Positions 47,023-57,013 of a stretch of DNA of 64,000 nt are shown here, one piece after another. Each line of letters starts with the position of its first letter. Positions within the stretch are counted from its first letter, which is position 1. Both the position numbers and the translations under genes were made by a program. The DNA comes from Desulfuromonas sp. DDH964 (lineage in GTDB: Bacteria > Desulfobacterota > Desulfuromonadia > Desulfuromonadales > DDH964): positions 744,001-808,000 of the forward strand of contig NZ_CP015080.1 in NCBI RefSeq assembly GCF_001611275.1. Direction: 5' to 3'. The notes under the pieces are model-generated. The model had not been told where the DNA came from and did not search any database. It saw only the letters and a program-made list of their open reading frames with translations.

Positions 47023-48647
47023 GAACGTTCGCTCCTGTGCTGGAGGGTGCCACAGTCCAGTTTGATCAGTTCGTCGGCGATGTCGAAATAGCGGTCGTCA
47101 TGACTGATGACAATGACCGTCTTTCCCTTCGCCTTCAGTTCGGGGAGGAACTCGCGGTAGAAGAACTCACGGAACTCGGGATCCTGGTCGGCGGCGACTT
47201 CGTCGAAGAGGCAGATCGGTCGTTCCTCGATGAGGGCACAGACCAGGGCGATCCGCTTGCGTTGGCCGGTGGAGAGATTGAGGTTGCCAAAACCCTCCTG
47301 CGGACTGTAGCCGGTCTTGTCGGCGATCTGCAGCCGCTGCAACCATCCCGTGACCTGCTCCGGATCGGTCTGCCGGTAGCCGTAGAGGCGGTCAAAGAGA
47401 TGGAAGTCGGTGAAGATGACCGAAAAGAGCTCCCGGTAGGGACCGTAGTCGGCACGCTTCAGGGGCGGGCCGTCGAGGCGGATGGTGCCGCTCTGGGGAT
47501 AGTAGAGGCCGGCCAAAAGTTTCATCAGGGTGGTTTTGCCGCTGCCGTTGCCGCCGGTGACGAAATGGATCTGCCCCTTGCAGATGGTCAAATCGAGGGG
47601 GCCGAGGGTGAAAAGGGTCTGGTCGTCCCGCAGGTAATTGTAGGTCACCCCCTGCAGAACGATCCGCGCGAAATCGTCGGGGGCTGCTGCCGCTGTCTGG
47701 TCGGAGCGGTCGTCGTGCTGCGCCAGCCGCGTCTCCAGTTTCTGCAGACTGTCGATGGCGAGGCGCGCCTTGGAGAGCATCGGGATCGAGTCGACGATGA
47801 TGCCGATGGGCCCGGCGACGAAGAGGACGACGGCGACGATGGCGATGGTCGTCTCCGGGGTGGTCAGCTCGAAATTGGGCAGCAGAAAGACCATCGCCCC
47901 CATCAGCAGGAAGAAGAGGGTCTGGGAGAGGACGATGGAGGAGACGAAGCTCCTCTCCGTCTCCTGCTTCAGCCGGTCGGTCTCCTCCAGAGTGGTCGCC
48001 AGAAAATGGTGATAAAGGTCGTCACCCTTGCGGACGTTGACCTTGAGCTCCTTGAAGCCGCTGAGGAAATGGTCGAGCAGGGCAAAGAAGCGGACCTCGT
48101 TGGCCTGGTAGGCGCGCAGGGCGGCGGCGGTCCGGGCCTGGTTGAGCTGATAGACCATGACCCCGACACCGATGACCAGCAGAACAATCCAGAAGGCGGT
48201 CGGGGAGAGGAGATAAATGTAGACAGAGGAGACCAGGAGCATGATTGCTCCGGAAGAGGCCGAGACCGCCATTCGCGACGATTCGTAGATGATCTCGCCA
48301 TGCTCCAGCAGACTGCGGTAGATGGTGCGGTCGCCGACCGCGTCGAAGCCATCGAGCCCCATGCGCCGTACCGAGCCGATGATCCGCAGGTTGGTGCCGG
48401 AGAGATTTTGCTGCACCACCCGGGTGGTGCCGAGCAGCGCATAGCGCTTGGCCTGGACGTAGACCAGAATGCAGAGGATGAACATCAAAAAGTAGCGGAC
48501 ACTGATCTCCGAAAAGTCGCTGGCCACCGAATTGACGATGACCATGAAAGCCGCGTTGGCGACCCCGGCGACCAGAGTCGCGGCCAGAATCCTGCTCCGC
48601 GCGGGGCCGGCCTGGCTGAAAAGAAAACGATAAATTGTCAGGTCCAT
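47019..48647 (-). CDS. Cyclic-peptide export ABC transporter (SyrD/PvdE type)
   Basis: A 542-residue fused membrane and ATPase half-transporter. Six helices in the first 300 residues precede an ATPase with Walker A GGNGSGKTTLMKLL, a signature of LSTGQRKRIAL (the LSTGQ form is characteristic of SyrD/PvdE), Walker B ICLFDEVAADQDPEF and the His switch VISHDDRYF. Members export lipopeptides or siderophore precursors across the inner membrane as dimers. Its position inside the synthetase operon supports export of the product to the periplasm. Confidence 0.9.
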   Translation of the reverse strand: MDLTIYRFLFSQAGPARSRILAATLVAGVANAAFMVIVNSVASDFSEISVRYFLMFILCILVYVQAKRYALLGTTRVVQQNLSGTNLRIIGSVRRMGLDGFDAVGDRTIYRSLLEHGEIIYESSRMAVSASSGAIMLLVSSVYIYLLSPTAFWIVLLVIGVGVMVYQLNQARTAAALRAYQANEVRFFALLDHFLSGFKELKVNVRKGDDLYHHFLATTLEETDRLKQETERSFVSSIVLSQTLFFLLMGAMVFLLPNFELTTPETTIAIVAVVLFVAGPIGIIVDSIPMLSKARLAIDSLQKLETRLAQHDDRSDQTAAAAPDDFARIVLQGVTYNYLRDDQTLFTLGPLDLTICKGQIHFVTGGNGSGKTTLMKLLAGLYYPQSGTIRLDGPPLKRADYGPYRELFSVIFTDFHLFDRLYGYRQTDPEQVTGWLQRLQIADKTGYSPQEGFGNLNLSTGQRKRIALVCALIEERPICLFDEVAADQDPEFREFFYREFLPELKAKGKTVIVISHDDRYFDIADELIKLDCGTLQHRSERS

Positions 48648-48651
48648 TGCA

Positions 48652-49875
48652 TCATTCCGTCGCCAGGATCGTCCCCGGCATGAGAGGGTAGTTCCGTTCC
48701 GGGTGCAGGCTTCTCAGCACCGAACCGAGAAAGGCGGTGTCGCTCTTCTGGCGATGGGCCAGGGTGCGGTTTTCGCACATGGCCACCGCCTGGTCGAATT
48801 CAGGCAGGTACTGGGCGGTGCAGTCGAATCCGGGATGGCCACCGGCATGGCCCAGCGTGCCGTAGATGCTGATCTGCATCAGGCCAAGACCGTAATTATA
48901 GCCGCCTTCGAGGCCGGTAGTTACCATATCTTCCATCAGCGCCAGCGTCGCAGCTTGCAGCACCACTCCCGGGGTCAGCAGCGACTTGATCCAGCGGGTG
49001 AGATCGGTGGGGGTGGAGATGATCTCCCCCGAGGACCAGGTGAAGGACCAGTCGAGGTCAGTAATGTCCGTAAGCGGGGCAAACTGGAGATCCCAGTTGA
49101 CGTAACCGTGAATCCAGCGGATCTGGTCGGGGAAGTCGGAGGAGGGGACGAAGGTATCGGTCAGGCCGAGGGGATCGATCAGCTCCTCGCGCAGTTGCTG
49201 GCCGTAGGGGCGCTGCTGCGGGTCGTATTTTTCGATGATCTTGCCGAGCAGGACGTAGTTGGTATTGGAATAGTGCCAGGTCTGCCCGGGCTCGTTGCAG
49301 GAGTCGGTAGCGTAGGGGGCAACCACCTCCAGCAGCTCCTCGGGGCTCCAGCGATAGGTCGGATCGCTGGTGAACTTGCCGCTCCATTCCGGCATTTCGG
49401 TGAAGCTGCAGATCAGGCTGGTGTGGTTGAGCAGGTTGGTGAGCTGAATCCGCCCCGGGCGGTAGTTGGCCAGCCGCTGCGCTTCGTCGGGCAGGAGCTC
49501 TTCGAGGGTGTCGCTGAGCCGGAGGATACCGGCTTCGACCATCTGCAGAATGCGGGCCGCGACAAAGGTCTTGGTCAGACTGCCGATCCGGTAACGGGAA
49601 TGGATGGTGGCCGGGGTGGCGCTGGCGAGATCCTCCACCCCGTAGACCACGGTGGTGACCTGGTCGTCCGTTTCCCGCACCGCGATGCTCACCGAGGGGA
49701 CGTTGAGGCTCCCGGTACGTTCGGCCGCCAGTTGATCGAGGCTTTGCTGTTTGTAGTCCCCAAGATCTTCGCCGGAACAGCCCGGCAGGAGCAGGAGGAA
49801 GACCAGCAGCAGACCGACCGCCGGGCAGCGGAGGGAACTATGACGCCGGAAATGGCTAGACTTTGAAGAGTCCAT
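48652..49875 (-). CDS. Class C beta-lactamase-like serine hydrolase, lipoprotein
   Basis: A 407-residue protein. ATG 49875 (preceded by AAAGGGGATC) gives a lipoprotein signal with LLLLPGC; the longer frame lacks a ribosome-binding site. The catalytic triad of penicillin-recognising hydrolases is visible: S-x-x-K in IGSLTKTF, Y-x-N in HYSNTNY, and the H-A-G-G stretch GHAGGHPGF. Such enzymes act as D-peptidases or esterases. It overlaps the end of the terminating NRPS gene by 20 bases, so it is translationally coupled. Periplasmic maturation or hydrolysis of the exported product, or self-resistance, is plausible. Confidence 0.85.
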   Translation of the reverse strand: MDSSKSSHFRRHSSLRCPAVGLLLVFLLLLPGCSGEDLGDYKQQSLDQLAAERTGSLNVPSVSIAVRETDDQVTTVVYGVEDLASATPATIHSRYRIGSLTKTFVAARILQMVEAGILRLSDTLEELLPDEAQRLANYRPGRIQLTNLLNHTSLICSFTEMPEWSGKFTSDPTYRWSPEELLEVVAPYATDSCNEPGQTWHYSNTNYVLLGKIIEKYDPQQRPYGQQLREELIDPLGLTDTFVPSSDFPDQIRWIHGYVNWDLQFAPLTDITDLDWSFTWSSGEIISTPTDLTRWIKSLLTPGVVLQAATLALMEDMVTTGLEGGYNYGLGLMQISIYGTLGHAGGHPGFDCTAQYLPEFDQAVAMCENRTLAHRQKSDTAFLGSVLRSLHPERNYPLMPGTILATE

Positions 49876-52800
49876 CGATGATCCCCTTTGCGGTTTGCAG
49901 GTTGAGCTGAAAATGACCCGGAGCGAACATGTCAATATGGGCACCGGAACCGGTTAGCGTCTGGCAGTCCCCCCGGGTCTTGCCGGACCAGCGGCGGTGG
50001 CAGCGGCCGTTGGCAGGCTCCGGATCGCTGGAAGTGATGAGGATGATGTCACTGGCCACTGGTTCCGGCTCACAGCAGGGGGGGAGGGTGGCGATATAGC
50101 CGGCGAGCCGTTCGGAATCGTCGGTGAGCCCCTGCTCACGGCAGAGTTGCCGGTACCAGCCCAGGTAGTCGTCCGGCGTCGGTGGCTCCTCGAAGATCCA
50201 GGAGTCGACCAGCAACAGCGCCCGCGGCGCCCGGGCCCCGAGACGGCGGGCGACCTCGAAGGCGAAGTTGCCGCCCCCCGAATAACCGAGGAAGAGAGTC
50301 TTTTCGGGGAGGGTCATACGGTCGCGAACCACCGTTTCGCAGTACTCGGCAAATCCCCCCGGGGAAAATTCGAGGGGAAGAACGCGGCGCGGCGCCAGGG
50401 CCGCGGCGATTCGGGCGCTGATGGGCGAAAAGAGGCTGTCGATGGACGGAAAGAGGAAAACGTCGGTACCAACCCCGGATTCTGGGTGGTTGGCGCCCGA
50501 TTGCAGCGCCGCGGCCAGGGCGCAGACCCGCGGGTGCAGAAAGAGGTCGGCGACAGTGGCCGTCGGGAACTGGGGTCGCAGCAGGTCGGGAAGGCGCAGG
50601 GCACTCAGCGAGTTGCCGCCGAGGTCGAAAAAATGTCCTTCACGGTCGACGGCACCGCAATTCAGGACGCGGGCGAAGCTGGCGGCGACCAGCTTCTCGG
50701 CGGGCGTCTGCGGCGGCGCCGTGACCTTCGCCGACGGTTGCGCCAGCGCCAGCAGGGCGGTGCCGTCCAGTTTGCCGTGGCGGTTGAGGGGGAGCTGCGC
50801 CACCGCCAGCAGCTGCTCCGGCACCATGAAGGCGGGGAGGCGTGCGGCGAGAAAGGCGCGCAGCTCGGCGCTGCCCGGCGCCGGCTCGGCGGCGACGTAG
50901 GCGGCCAGCAGGCTGCTGTAGATCCCCGCCTTCCCCACCGGCACCACCGCCGCGTCGCGCAGCTGCGGATGGGTGGCGAGGGCCTGGCGGACCTCCTCCA
51001 GTTCGATGCGGTAGCCGCGGACCTTGACCTGGTCGTCGCGGCGACCGAGAAAGCGGAGCTCGCCGTCGCTGCCGCGCCGGGCGAGATCGCCGCTGCGGTA
51101 GAGGCGCTCCCCCGGCAGGGCCGGGCTGGCGGCGAAGGCGCGGGCGGTCAGCTCTGCCTGGCCGAGATAGCCGTCGGCCAGGGCGCTGCCGCCGAGCGCG
51201 AGTTCGCCGACGACGCCGTCGGGGACGAGCTCCCCCTGGTCGTCGAGCAGATAGCAGTTGACATTGGCGATGGGGCGGCCGATGGGGAGGGGCTCGGGGA
51301 TCGGCTGGGTCGCCGCGACCGGGTAGAGGGTGGCGCAGACGGTATTCTCGGTAGGGCCGTAGGCGTTGAGGTAGCGCAGCCGGGGGGCGAACTCCTGGAC
51401 CTGCTGGGCGCGGGGACTCTCGCCGGCGGTGACCAGGGTTTTCAGCCCGGCCAGGTCGGTGACGCCGAAGTGGGCCAGATAGGAAGGAGGGAAAGTGGCA
51501 ACGGTCACCTGCTGGCGGTGCAGCAGGGCGATCAGCCGCGCGCGGTCGCGAAGGTCGGCTTCGACCGGGCAGACCAGGGCGGCGCCGTTGGCCAGGGTGA
51601 CGAAGATCTCTGAAACCGAGGCGTCGAAACCGGGGGAGGCGAAGAGGAGCACCCGGTCGTCTTCCTCCAGGCCGAAGGCCGCGCCCTGTTCCCGGGCCAG
51701 ATTGAGGATGCCGCGGTGGGGGACCACGACCCCCTTGGGACGTCCGGTCGAGCCGGAGGTGTAGATCACATAGGCGGCCTCCTCCGGCCGCGGCGGTCGC
51801 GGCAGCGGCGCGGCGTCCCCTTCCGCCAGCTGCCGGGCGGTGACGGAGGGGCCGCTCTGCGGCCAGGGCGGCGCGTCCGTCTCGGCACAGCGGATGACCA
51901 GCACCGGTGCGGCATCGCGCGCGAGCAGGGCGATGCGCTCCTGCGGATAGCGGGCGTCGATGGGGAGGTAGACCGCCGCCGCCTTGAGGACCGCCAGGGC
52001 CGCCAGCACCGTCCAGGGTCCGCGGCTGCAGTGCAGAGCGACCCGGCTGCCCGGCGTCACGCCGTGCCCAGCGACCAGGGTCGCCGCCATCCGGTCACTG
52101 ATCTGGTCGAGCTCCCGGTAGCTCCAGCCCTCCTCCCCGGCGATGAGCGCCGGCGCCTGCGGCCGACGGCGGGCCTGGTCGCGGATCAGATCGATCACCG
52201 TGAGCCCCTCCGGCAGCGGTCGGCACGGGCCGCGGGAGAGGGCCAGCAGCCGCTCACGCTCCTCACCACACAAAAGTTGCGCCCGGCCGACGGCCTCCTG
52301 CGGCGCGGCGCTCAAAGAGCGGGCGAGCTGCTGCAGGTGGCCGGCCAGGGCGGCGACCGTAGCGGCCTCGAAGAGAGCGCTGGCGTAGTTGATCTGCAAC
52401 CCCAGCTCCTCTCCCTGCGGGGCAAAGAGGAAGGAGAGATCGAAACGGCTGGTCTGCTCAGGGAGTTCCAGCGGCGCGATGCGCAAGCCGTCGACGGCGA
52501 AGAGGGGCGCCTCGTTATTCTGCAGCACCAGCAGCACGTCGAAGAGGGGGGCGCGGGCCGTGTCGCGAGGGAGGCGCAGTTCATCGACCAGGCGGTCGAA
52601 GGGGTAGTCCTGGTGGGCGAAGGCCACCAGGGTCGTTGTTTTAACCCGTTGCAGCAGAGTGAGAAAATCCTCCTCGGGGGCGAGGGTCTCACGCAGGGCG
52701 AGGGTATTGACGTAGAAGCCGACCTGCTCCTCCAGTTCGGGGTGAGTGCGGCCGGCGCTGACGGTGCCGATGATCTGCTCGCGCTGCATGGTGTAGCGGT

Positions 52801-55800
52801 AGAGCAGCACCCGCAGCAGCGCCTGCAGAACCATGAAGAGGGTGGCGCCCTGGGCGACGGCGAGGTCGTTGAGGCGGCGGGTCAGGGCAGCGTCGAAGGT
52901 GGCAGCGATCACCCCGCCACGGCCGTCGGGGCGCAGCGGCCGGGGAAAGTCGGTCGCCAGCGGCAGCGCCGGCGGCGGATCGGCCAACTGCGCTCGCCAG
53001 TAAGAGCGCGCCGACTCCAGCGTGCCATCGGCGAGGCGGGCGTTCTGCCAGGCGGCGAAGTCGCGATACTGCAGGGCCGGTGGCGGCAGCTCGGCCGGAA
53101 CTCCGGCGCAAGCGGCGCGGTAGAGGAGGAGGAATTCCTTGAGCAGCACCCCCAGCGACCAGCCGTCGCCAGCGATATGGTGGAGGGTGAAGAGGAGCAG
53201 GTGGGTCTCGGGAGCGAGGCGCAGCAGCCGCACCCGCAGCGGCAGCTCGTCGGTCAGCGCGAAGGGGAGCAGTGCCAGCTCCCGGCAGCGCTCAAGGGCC
53301 GCCGCTTCGTCTGGCTGGTCCTCCAGCGGTACGCGGAAGGCGACCGCCTCCAGGACCTGCTGACGGGGCTCGCCGTCCCGCTCCCGGTAGCAGGTGCGCA
53401 GGATCTCGTGACGGGCGACCAGCTCGGCGAAGGCGGTTTGCAGGGCGGCCGGCGCGAGGGGGCCGTCGATGCGATCGACAGCGAAGATATTGTAGGCCGG
53501 GTTGCCCGGCTCCAGGCGGTCGAGGACCCAGAGGCGGCGCTGGGCCGGGGAGAGGGGGTAGTCGGCGGCGGCCGGAGTACGCGGGATCGGTTCGAAACCG
53601 GCGCACGCGGCGGCATCGAGCCAGGCGGCGAGCTCCCGGGCGGTCGGCCGGGCAAACAGGGTCGCCACCTCGACCTGCACCCCCAGCTCCCGGTAGAGGC
53701 GGGCCAGGACCCGAATGGCGAGGAGGCTGTGGCCGCCGGCCGCAAAGAAGTTGTCGTCGCGCCCGAGGGGCGGGCTGTTGAGAAGCTCGGCGAAGATCGC
53801 ACAGACGCTGGCTTCTGTCGAAGTCTGGGGGGGGGTATAGGGGCTTGGGGCCGCGTTCGGACGCCGCCAACGCAGCCGTGCCACCAGCTGGCCGGCGTTC
53901 GCCAGGGCGAGTGGATGGTAGTAGGCGTCATGGCGCACCCCGGCGGGTAGGAGGGGCGGCTCCCAGGACTCTCCCTGCTCCGGGGCGTCGGCGGCCAGTT
54001 CCGACGGCGGCTGGAGGGGCGTGGGCGGCAGCGGCCGCGGCGGTGCTTCGGGCGTGGTGCAGGGCTCCTCCCAGCGCAGGGTCAGCTGGGCGGCCAGCGC
54101 CGGCAGCCTGCTGGTCGGCAGAGAGAAATGGCAGGCACCATCTTCCAGCGGGAGAGCGGAAAAGCCGGCGCGGCGCAACAGGTCGGCCACCTGGCCATTG
54201 CGGGGGCCGGGGACGAAGCGGGCACCGAGGGTGGCGATCCCTGCGGTCCGGCACCAGTCGCCGAGGGCGGCGAGGAGCCCTTCCTCGACGCCGCGGCCGA
54301 GAACCCGGCAGCTGAGCAGCCAGGTCTCGATCTCAGCCGTGTCGGCGCGGCGCTGCATCAGCACCACTCCGGTCAGGCCGTAGGCGCCGAAGCGGTCGTT
54401 GACCTCCAGAGTCAGGCCGCACTGGCCGGGGGCGGCGAGGAATTCTGCAATCTGCGCCGGCGTGCGCCGGGCGAGGTTGAGGTTGAACTGATTGGTGCGC
54501 TGGGTCAGTTGGGCGATGCGCTCGGACTGGGCCGGATGGGCCGGTCGCAGCACCAGCTCCAGGGCGAGCTCCCGCAAATATTCATCCCGTCCGCAACGCT
54601 GCTCCGCGGCACGGCGTTGCTGTTCGGCCTGGTAGCGGGCCGGCCGGTCGGCGTCTTCCCGGGTGAGCAGCAGTTTGTCGGTGGCCCAGAGCCGGTCTAG
54701 AAAAGGAGCGAACCGGTCGGCGGCGGCAGGGAGCTGCAGGGTCAGCACCTCCGGGCATTCGTGCAGCATCCGGGCGCATTCGGCGGGGCTGTCGTCGAGG
54801 AAAATGAAACTGTCGCTCCCCAGCCCGAGCTCGGCGGCGATGGCACGCAGGTTGGCCGGCTTGTCGTTCCAGTCGATGCGCCAGCTGGCGAAATGCTCCC
54901 GGCGCAGCAGCATGCCGGGGTGGTGATCGAGGATATCCAGGACATCCGCCGCCTGGTTCTTGCTCGCCAGGGCGAGGAGCATCCCCTCCCGGTGGCGAGC
55001 AAGGAGGAACTCCTGCAGGGCGCGATAACCGCCGCCGGTGTCGATCCCCTCCCGGCCGACTTCGCCGCAGATCCCCCCCCACAGGGTGTTATCGGCATCG
55101 ACGACCAGCACCTTGAAGGAGTGGCCGGCCAGGGCGAGGCAGGCGCGGGCGGTCTCGCTGCCGATGGCGGCGAAAAACTCGCGGCTGAAGGGGATATGCC
55201 CTTCCTGGGCGCTGCTCGGATCGAAAACCTCCCGCACCCGGAAGCGGACCGCGCTCTGGCGCAGGTCGAGGGGGAAGCAGCCGGGGGTGGCCGCCAGGTG
55301 CTCGGCGAGTTCGCTGCCGAGTTCCTGCAGCCGTTGTCGCAGCTGCGGATCGAGAGCCGGGTCGACGGGGAAGAGGCCGACCAGCAGCGGCGCCGGTCCC
55401 GGCCAGTTAGCGAGGAGCTGAAACAGCAGCTGGCGAAAGGTGGCCAGGGCCGCTTCCGGCTCGGCCGGCCGGTCGTGCAGCGCATCCTCGAAACGGGCCA
55501 GCAGCAGGGCGACGTCGCAGTCGTGGCGCAGGCTGCCGGCCGGATCGTTGAGCGCGGTAAAAACCTGGTTGTAGCCGGCGAAACGCAATACTGCATTGAC
55601 GCCGAAGGGGCGCAACTGGGCGACGCAATAGCCCTCCAGTTCCTCCGCGGTGAAGCTGGCGGCCACCCCCAGCCGCAGCGGACGGCGCCGCGGCAATCCC
55701 GCCTGGCGCCAGCGTTCGAAAAGCTCGGCCAGGGGCAGCTCCGGTTCCCGGGCCAGGGCTGCGGCGAGGAGCGGCAGTCCCTGCTGCAACGCTCCGGGGA

Positions 55801-57013
55801 GGGCCGCGGGACAGGCCTTGCGGTTGTAGCGCAGCCGCAGTCGCAGTACCGGTTCGGGAAAGATCTGGACCTCGACGGCGTAGTTGGTGTGCTCGGCGAC
55901 GCCAAAATCGACCTGGCGAAAGGGGAGCCGGCTTGGTTCCCCTTCCGGATAATTTTCGAAGACCAGCAGGGAATCGAGGAGGTGGGCGCCCAGCGGGGTC
56001 TGGGCCTGGATTTCGGCCAGAGAAGCGTAGTGATGGGGCAGAGCCCGGGCCCCCTCCTGGTGCAGGGCATCGACCAGTCCGCCGAGGGTCTGCTCCGGCG
56101 CCAGCAGGGCCCGCACCGGCACGGCGTTGATGAACAGTCCGACCATTTCCGCGCAGCCGGGCAGCTCCGGCGGCCGGCCGGAGACGGTGGCGGCGAAAAC
56201 CACCTCCTCCCTGCCGTCGCAGGCGCCCAGCGCCAGGGCCCAGAGCGCCCGGAACAGGCTGTTCAGGGTCGCCCCGCGGCTGCGGGCGAGGGCGCGCAAT
56301 TCGGCGCCGAGCTCCGGCTCCAGGGTCAGTTCGAACTCGCCTCCGGCATAGCCGGTCGCCAAAAAGGGGGTGGCGGCGCAGGAGGCGAGTTCCTCATAAC
56401 CGGCGAGGGTTTGACGCCAGTAATCGAGGGTGGCCTGCTGGTCCCGGCTCTCCAGCCACTGAACGTAGTGGCGGAATTGCCGGGCCGGCGGCAGTTGCGC
56501 TTCGCGGCCGGCCAGCAGCTCGAGATAGAGGGCTTCGAAGTCGCGCTGAAGGACGGCGAGGCTCCAGCCATCGAGGAGGATGTGGTGGAAACTCCAGAGG
56601 AATTCATGGCATTCGGGGCCAAGTCGGAACAGGGCCAGGCGCAGCGGCGGGCGGCGCGGCAACGCGAAGGGACGGGCGAGGTCGGCCCGGCGTTCCTCCG
56701 CCAGGCGTTCCTCGGCCCGGGCGGTGCCGAGGCCGGAGAGATCCTCAAAGCGGAAATCGAGGGGGGCCTGGCGCAGGACCAGTTGCAGCGGTCGGGGAAC
56801 TTTTTCGTGGACGAAGAGGGTGCGCAGAATGTCGTGACGAGCGGCGAGGCGCTCCCAGGCCTGGCGAAACAGCTCCGGCTCCAGCACACCCTGCAACCGG
56901 AAGCGGGCCTGTTCGAAATAGGCGCGTCCCCCCTCCCGCAGCTGATGGAAAAGAATCCCTTCCTGCAGGGGTGTCAAAACGTAGAGATTCTGAATGTTCT
57001 CCTTGCTTACCAT
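49856..57013 (-). CDS. Terminating NRPS with embedded FkbH domain: C-FkbH-PCP-C-A-PCP-TE
   Basis: A 2385-residue protein from ATG 57013. C1 (1-450; LTPLQEGILFH, His143 in HHILLDG) is followed by an FkbH-like unit (about 475-1020): the N-terminal part with FAGYNQVFTALNDP, the HAD core VVDADNTLWGGICGE with Asp639 and Asp641, then the C-terminal part with LTQRTNQFNLNLARR. PCP1 (Ser1096), C2 (His1278, HHIAGDG), A (YVIYTSGSTGRPKG near 1748-1762; pocket code DASTVAAVC), PCP2 (Ser2135) and a thioesterase (Ser2245 in GYSGGGNFAFE) complete it. FkbH enzymes load glyceryl groups from 1,3-bisphosphoglycerate onto carrier proteins. The A code equals, from memory, one of the tabulated tyrosine codes. The start overlaps the previous gene by 7 bases. 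This gene should end the assembly line. Confidence 0.92.
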   Translation of the reverse strand: MVSKENIQNLYVLTPLQEGILFHQLREGGRAYFEQARFRLQGVLEPELFRQAWERLAARHDILRTLFVHEKVPRPLQLVLRQAPLDFRFEDLSGLGTARAEERLAEERRADLARPFALPRRPPLRLALFRLGPECHEFLWSFHHILLDGWSLAVLQRDFEALYLELLAGREAQLPPARQFRHYVQWLESRDQQATLDYWRQTLAGYEELASCAATPFLATGYAGGEFELTLEPELGAELRALARSRGATLNSLFRALWALALGACDGREEVVFAATVSGRPPELPGCAEMVGLFINAVPVRALLAPEQTLGGLVDALHQEGARALPHHYASLAEIQAQTPLGAHLLDSLLVFENYPEGEPSRLPFRQVDFGVAEHTNYAVEVQIFPEPVLRLRLRYNRKACPAALPGALQQGLPLLAAALAREPELPLAELFERWRQAGLPRRRPLRLGVAASFTAEELEGYCVAQLRPFGVNAVLRFAGYNQVFTALNDPAGSLRHDCDVALLLARFEDALHDRPAEPEAALATFRQLLFQLLANWPGPAPLLVGLFPVDPALDPQLRQRLQELGSELAEHLAATPGCFPLDLRQSAVRFRVREVFDPSSAQEGHIPFSREFFAAIGSETARACLALAGHSFKVLVVDADNTLWGGICGEVGREGIDTGGGYRALQEFLLARHREGMLLALASKNQAADVLDILDHHPGMLLRREHFASWRIDWNDKPANLRAIAAELGLGSDSFIFLDDSPAECARMLHECPEVLTLQLPAAADRFAPFLDRLWATDKLLLTREDADRPARYQAEQQRRAAEQRCGRDEYLRELALELVLRPAHPAQSERIAQLTQRTNQFNLNLARRTPAQIAEFLAAPGQCGLTLEVNDRFGAYGLTGVVLMQRRADTAEIETWLLSCRVLGRGVEEGLLAALGDWCRTAGIATLGARFVPGPRNGQVADLLRRAGFSALPLEDGACHFSLPTSRLPALAAQLTLRWEEPCTTPEAPPRPLPPTPLQPPSELAADAPEQGESWEPPLLPAGVRHDAYYHPLALANAGQLVARLRWRRPNAAPSPYTPPQTSTEASVCAIFAELLNSPPLGRDDNFFAAGGHSLLAIRVLARLYRELGVQVEVATLFARPTARELAAWLDAAACAGFEPIPRTPAAADYPLSPAQRRLWVLDRLEPGNPAYNIFAVDRIDGPLAPAALQTAFAELVARHEILRTCYRERDGEPRQQVLEAVAFRVPLEDQPDEAAALERCRELALLPFALTDELPLRVRLLRLAPETHLLLFTLHHIAGDGWSLGVLLKEFLLLYRAACAGVPAELPPPALQYRDFAAWQNARLADGTLESARSYWRAQLADPPPALPLATDFPRPLRPDGRGGVIAATFDAALTRRLNDLAVAQGATLFMVLQALLRVLLYRYTMQREQIIGTVSAGRTHPELEEQVGFYVNTLALRETLAPEEDFLTLLQRVKTTTLVAFAHQDYPFDRLVDELRLPRDTARAPLFDVLLVLQNNEAPLFAVDGLRIAPLELPEQTSRFDLSFLFAPQGEELGLQINYASALFEAATVAALAGHLQQLARSLSAAPQEAVGRAQLLCGEERERLLALSRGPCRPLPEGLTVIDLIRDQARRRPQAPALIAGEEGWSYRELDQISDRMAATLVAGHGVTPGSRVALHCSRGPWTVLAALAVLKAAAVYLPIDARYPQERIALLARDAAPVLVIRCAETDAPPWPQSGPSVTARQLAEGDAAPLPRPPRPEEAAYVIYTSGSTGRPKGVVVPHRGILNLAREQGAAFGLEEDDRVLLFASPGFDASVSEIFVTLANGAALVCPVEADLRDRARLIALLHRQQVTVATFPPSYLAHFGVTDLAGLKTLVTAGESPRAQQVQEFAPRLRYLNAYGPTENTVCATLYPVAATQPIPEPLPIGRPIANVNCYLLDDQGELVPDGVVGELALGGSALADGYLGQAELTARAFAASPALPGERLYRSGDLARRGSDGELRFLGRRDDQVKVRGYRIELEEVRQALATHPQLRDAAVVPVGKAGIYSSLLAAYVAAEPAPGSAELRAFLAARLPAFMVPEQLLAVAQLPLNRHGKLDGTALLALAQPSAKVTAPPQTPAEKLVAASFARVLNCGAVDREGHFFDLGGNSLSALRLPDLLRPQFPTATVADLFLHPRVCALAAALQSGANHPESGVGTDVFLFPSIDSLFSPISARIAAALAPRRVLPLEFSPGGFAEYCETVVRDRMTLPEKTLFLGYSGGGNFAFEVARRLGARAPRALLLVDSWIFEEPPTPDDYLGWYRQLCREQGLTDDSERLAGYIATLPPCCEPEPVASDIILITSSDPEPANGRCHRRWSGKTRGDCQTLTGSGAHIDMFAPGHFQLNLQTAKGIIDGLFKV
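50684..52898 (-). repeat. Duplicated NRPS module segment, copy in the terminating NRPS gene
   Basis: This stretch and 61786-64000 are nearly identical base for base at a constant offset of 11102, except for a 354-bp core (51361-51714) described separately. It covers the end of a C domain, the A domain and the start of the following PCP. The repeat continues beyond the right edge of the window. Confidence 0.9.
51361..51714 (-). other. Divergent A-domain core (substrate pocket) in copy 1
   Basis: Between near-identical flanks, this block differs strongly from its counterpart at 62463-62816 while keeping the same length. It spans motifs A3 to A5, that is most positions lining the substrate pocket (code DASTVAAVC here, DSAIVAGVC in the counterpart). 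Confidence 0.85.
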
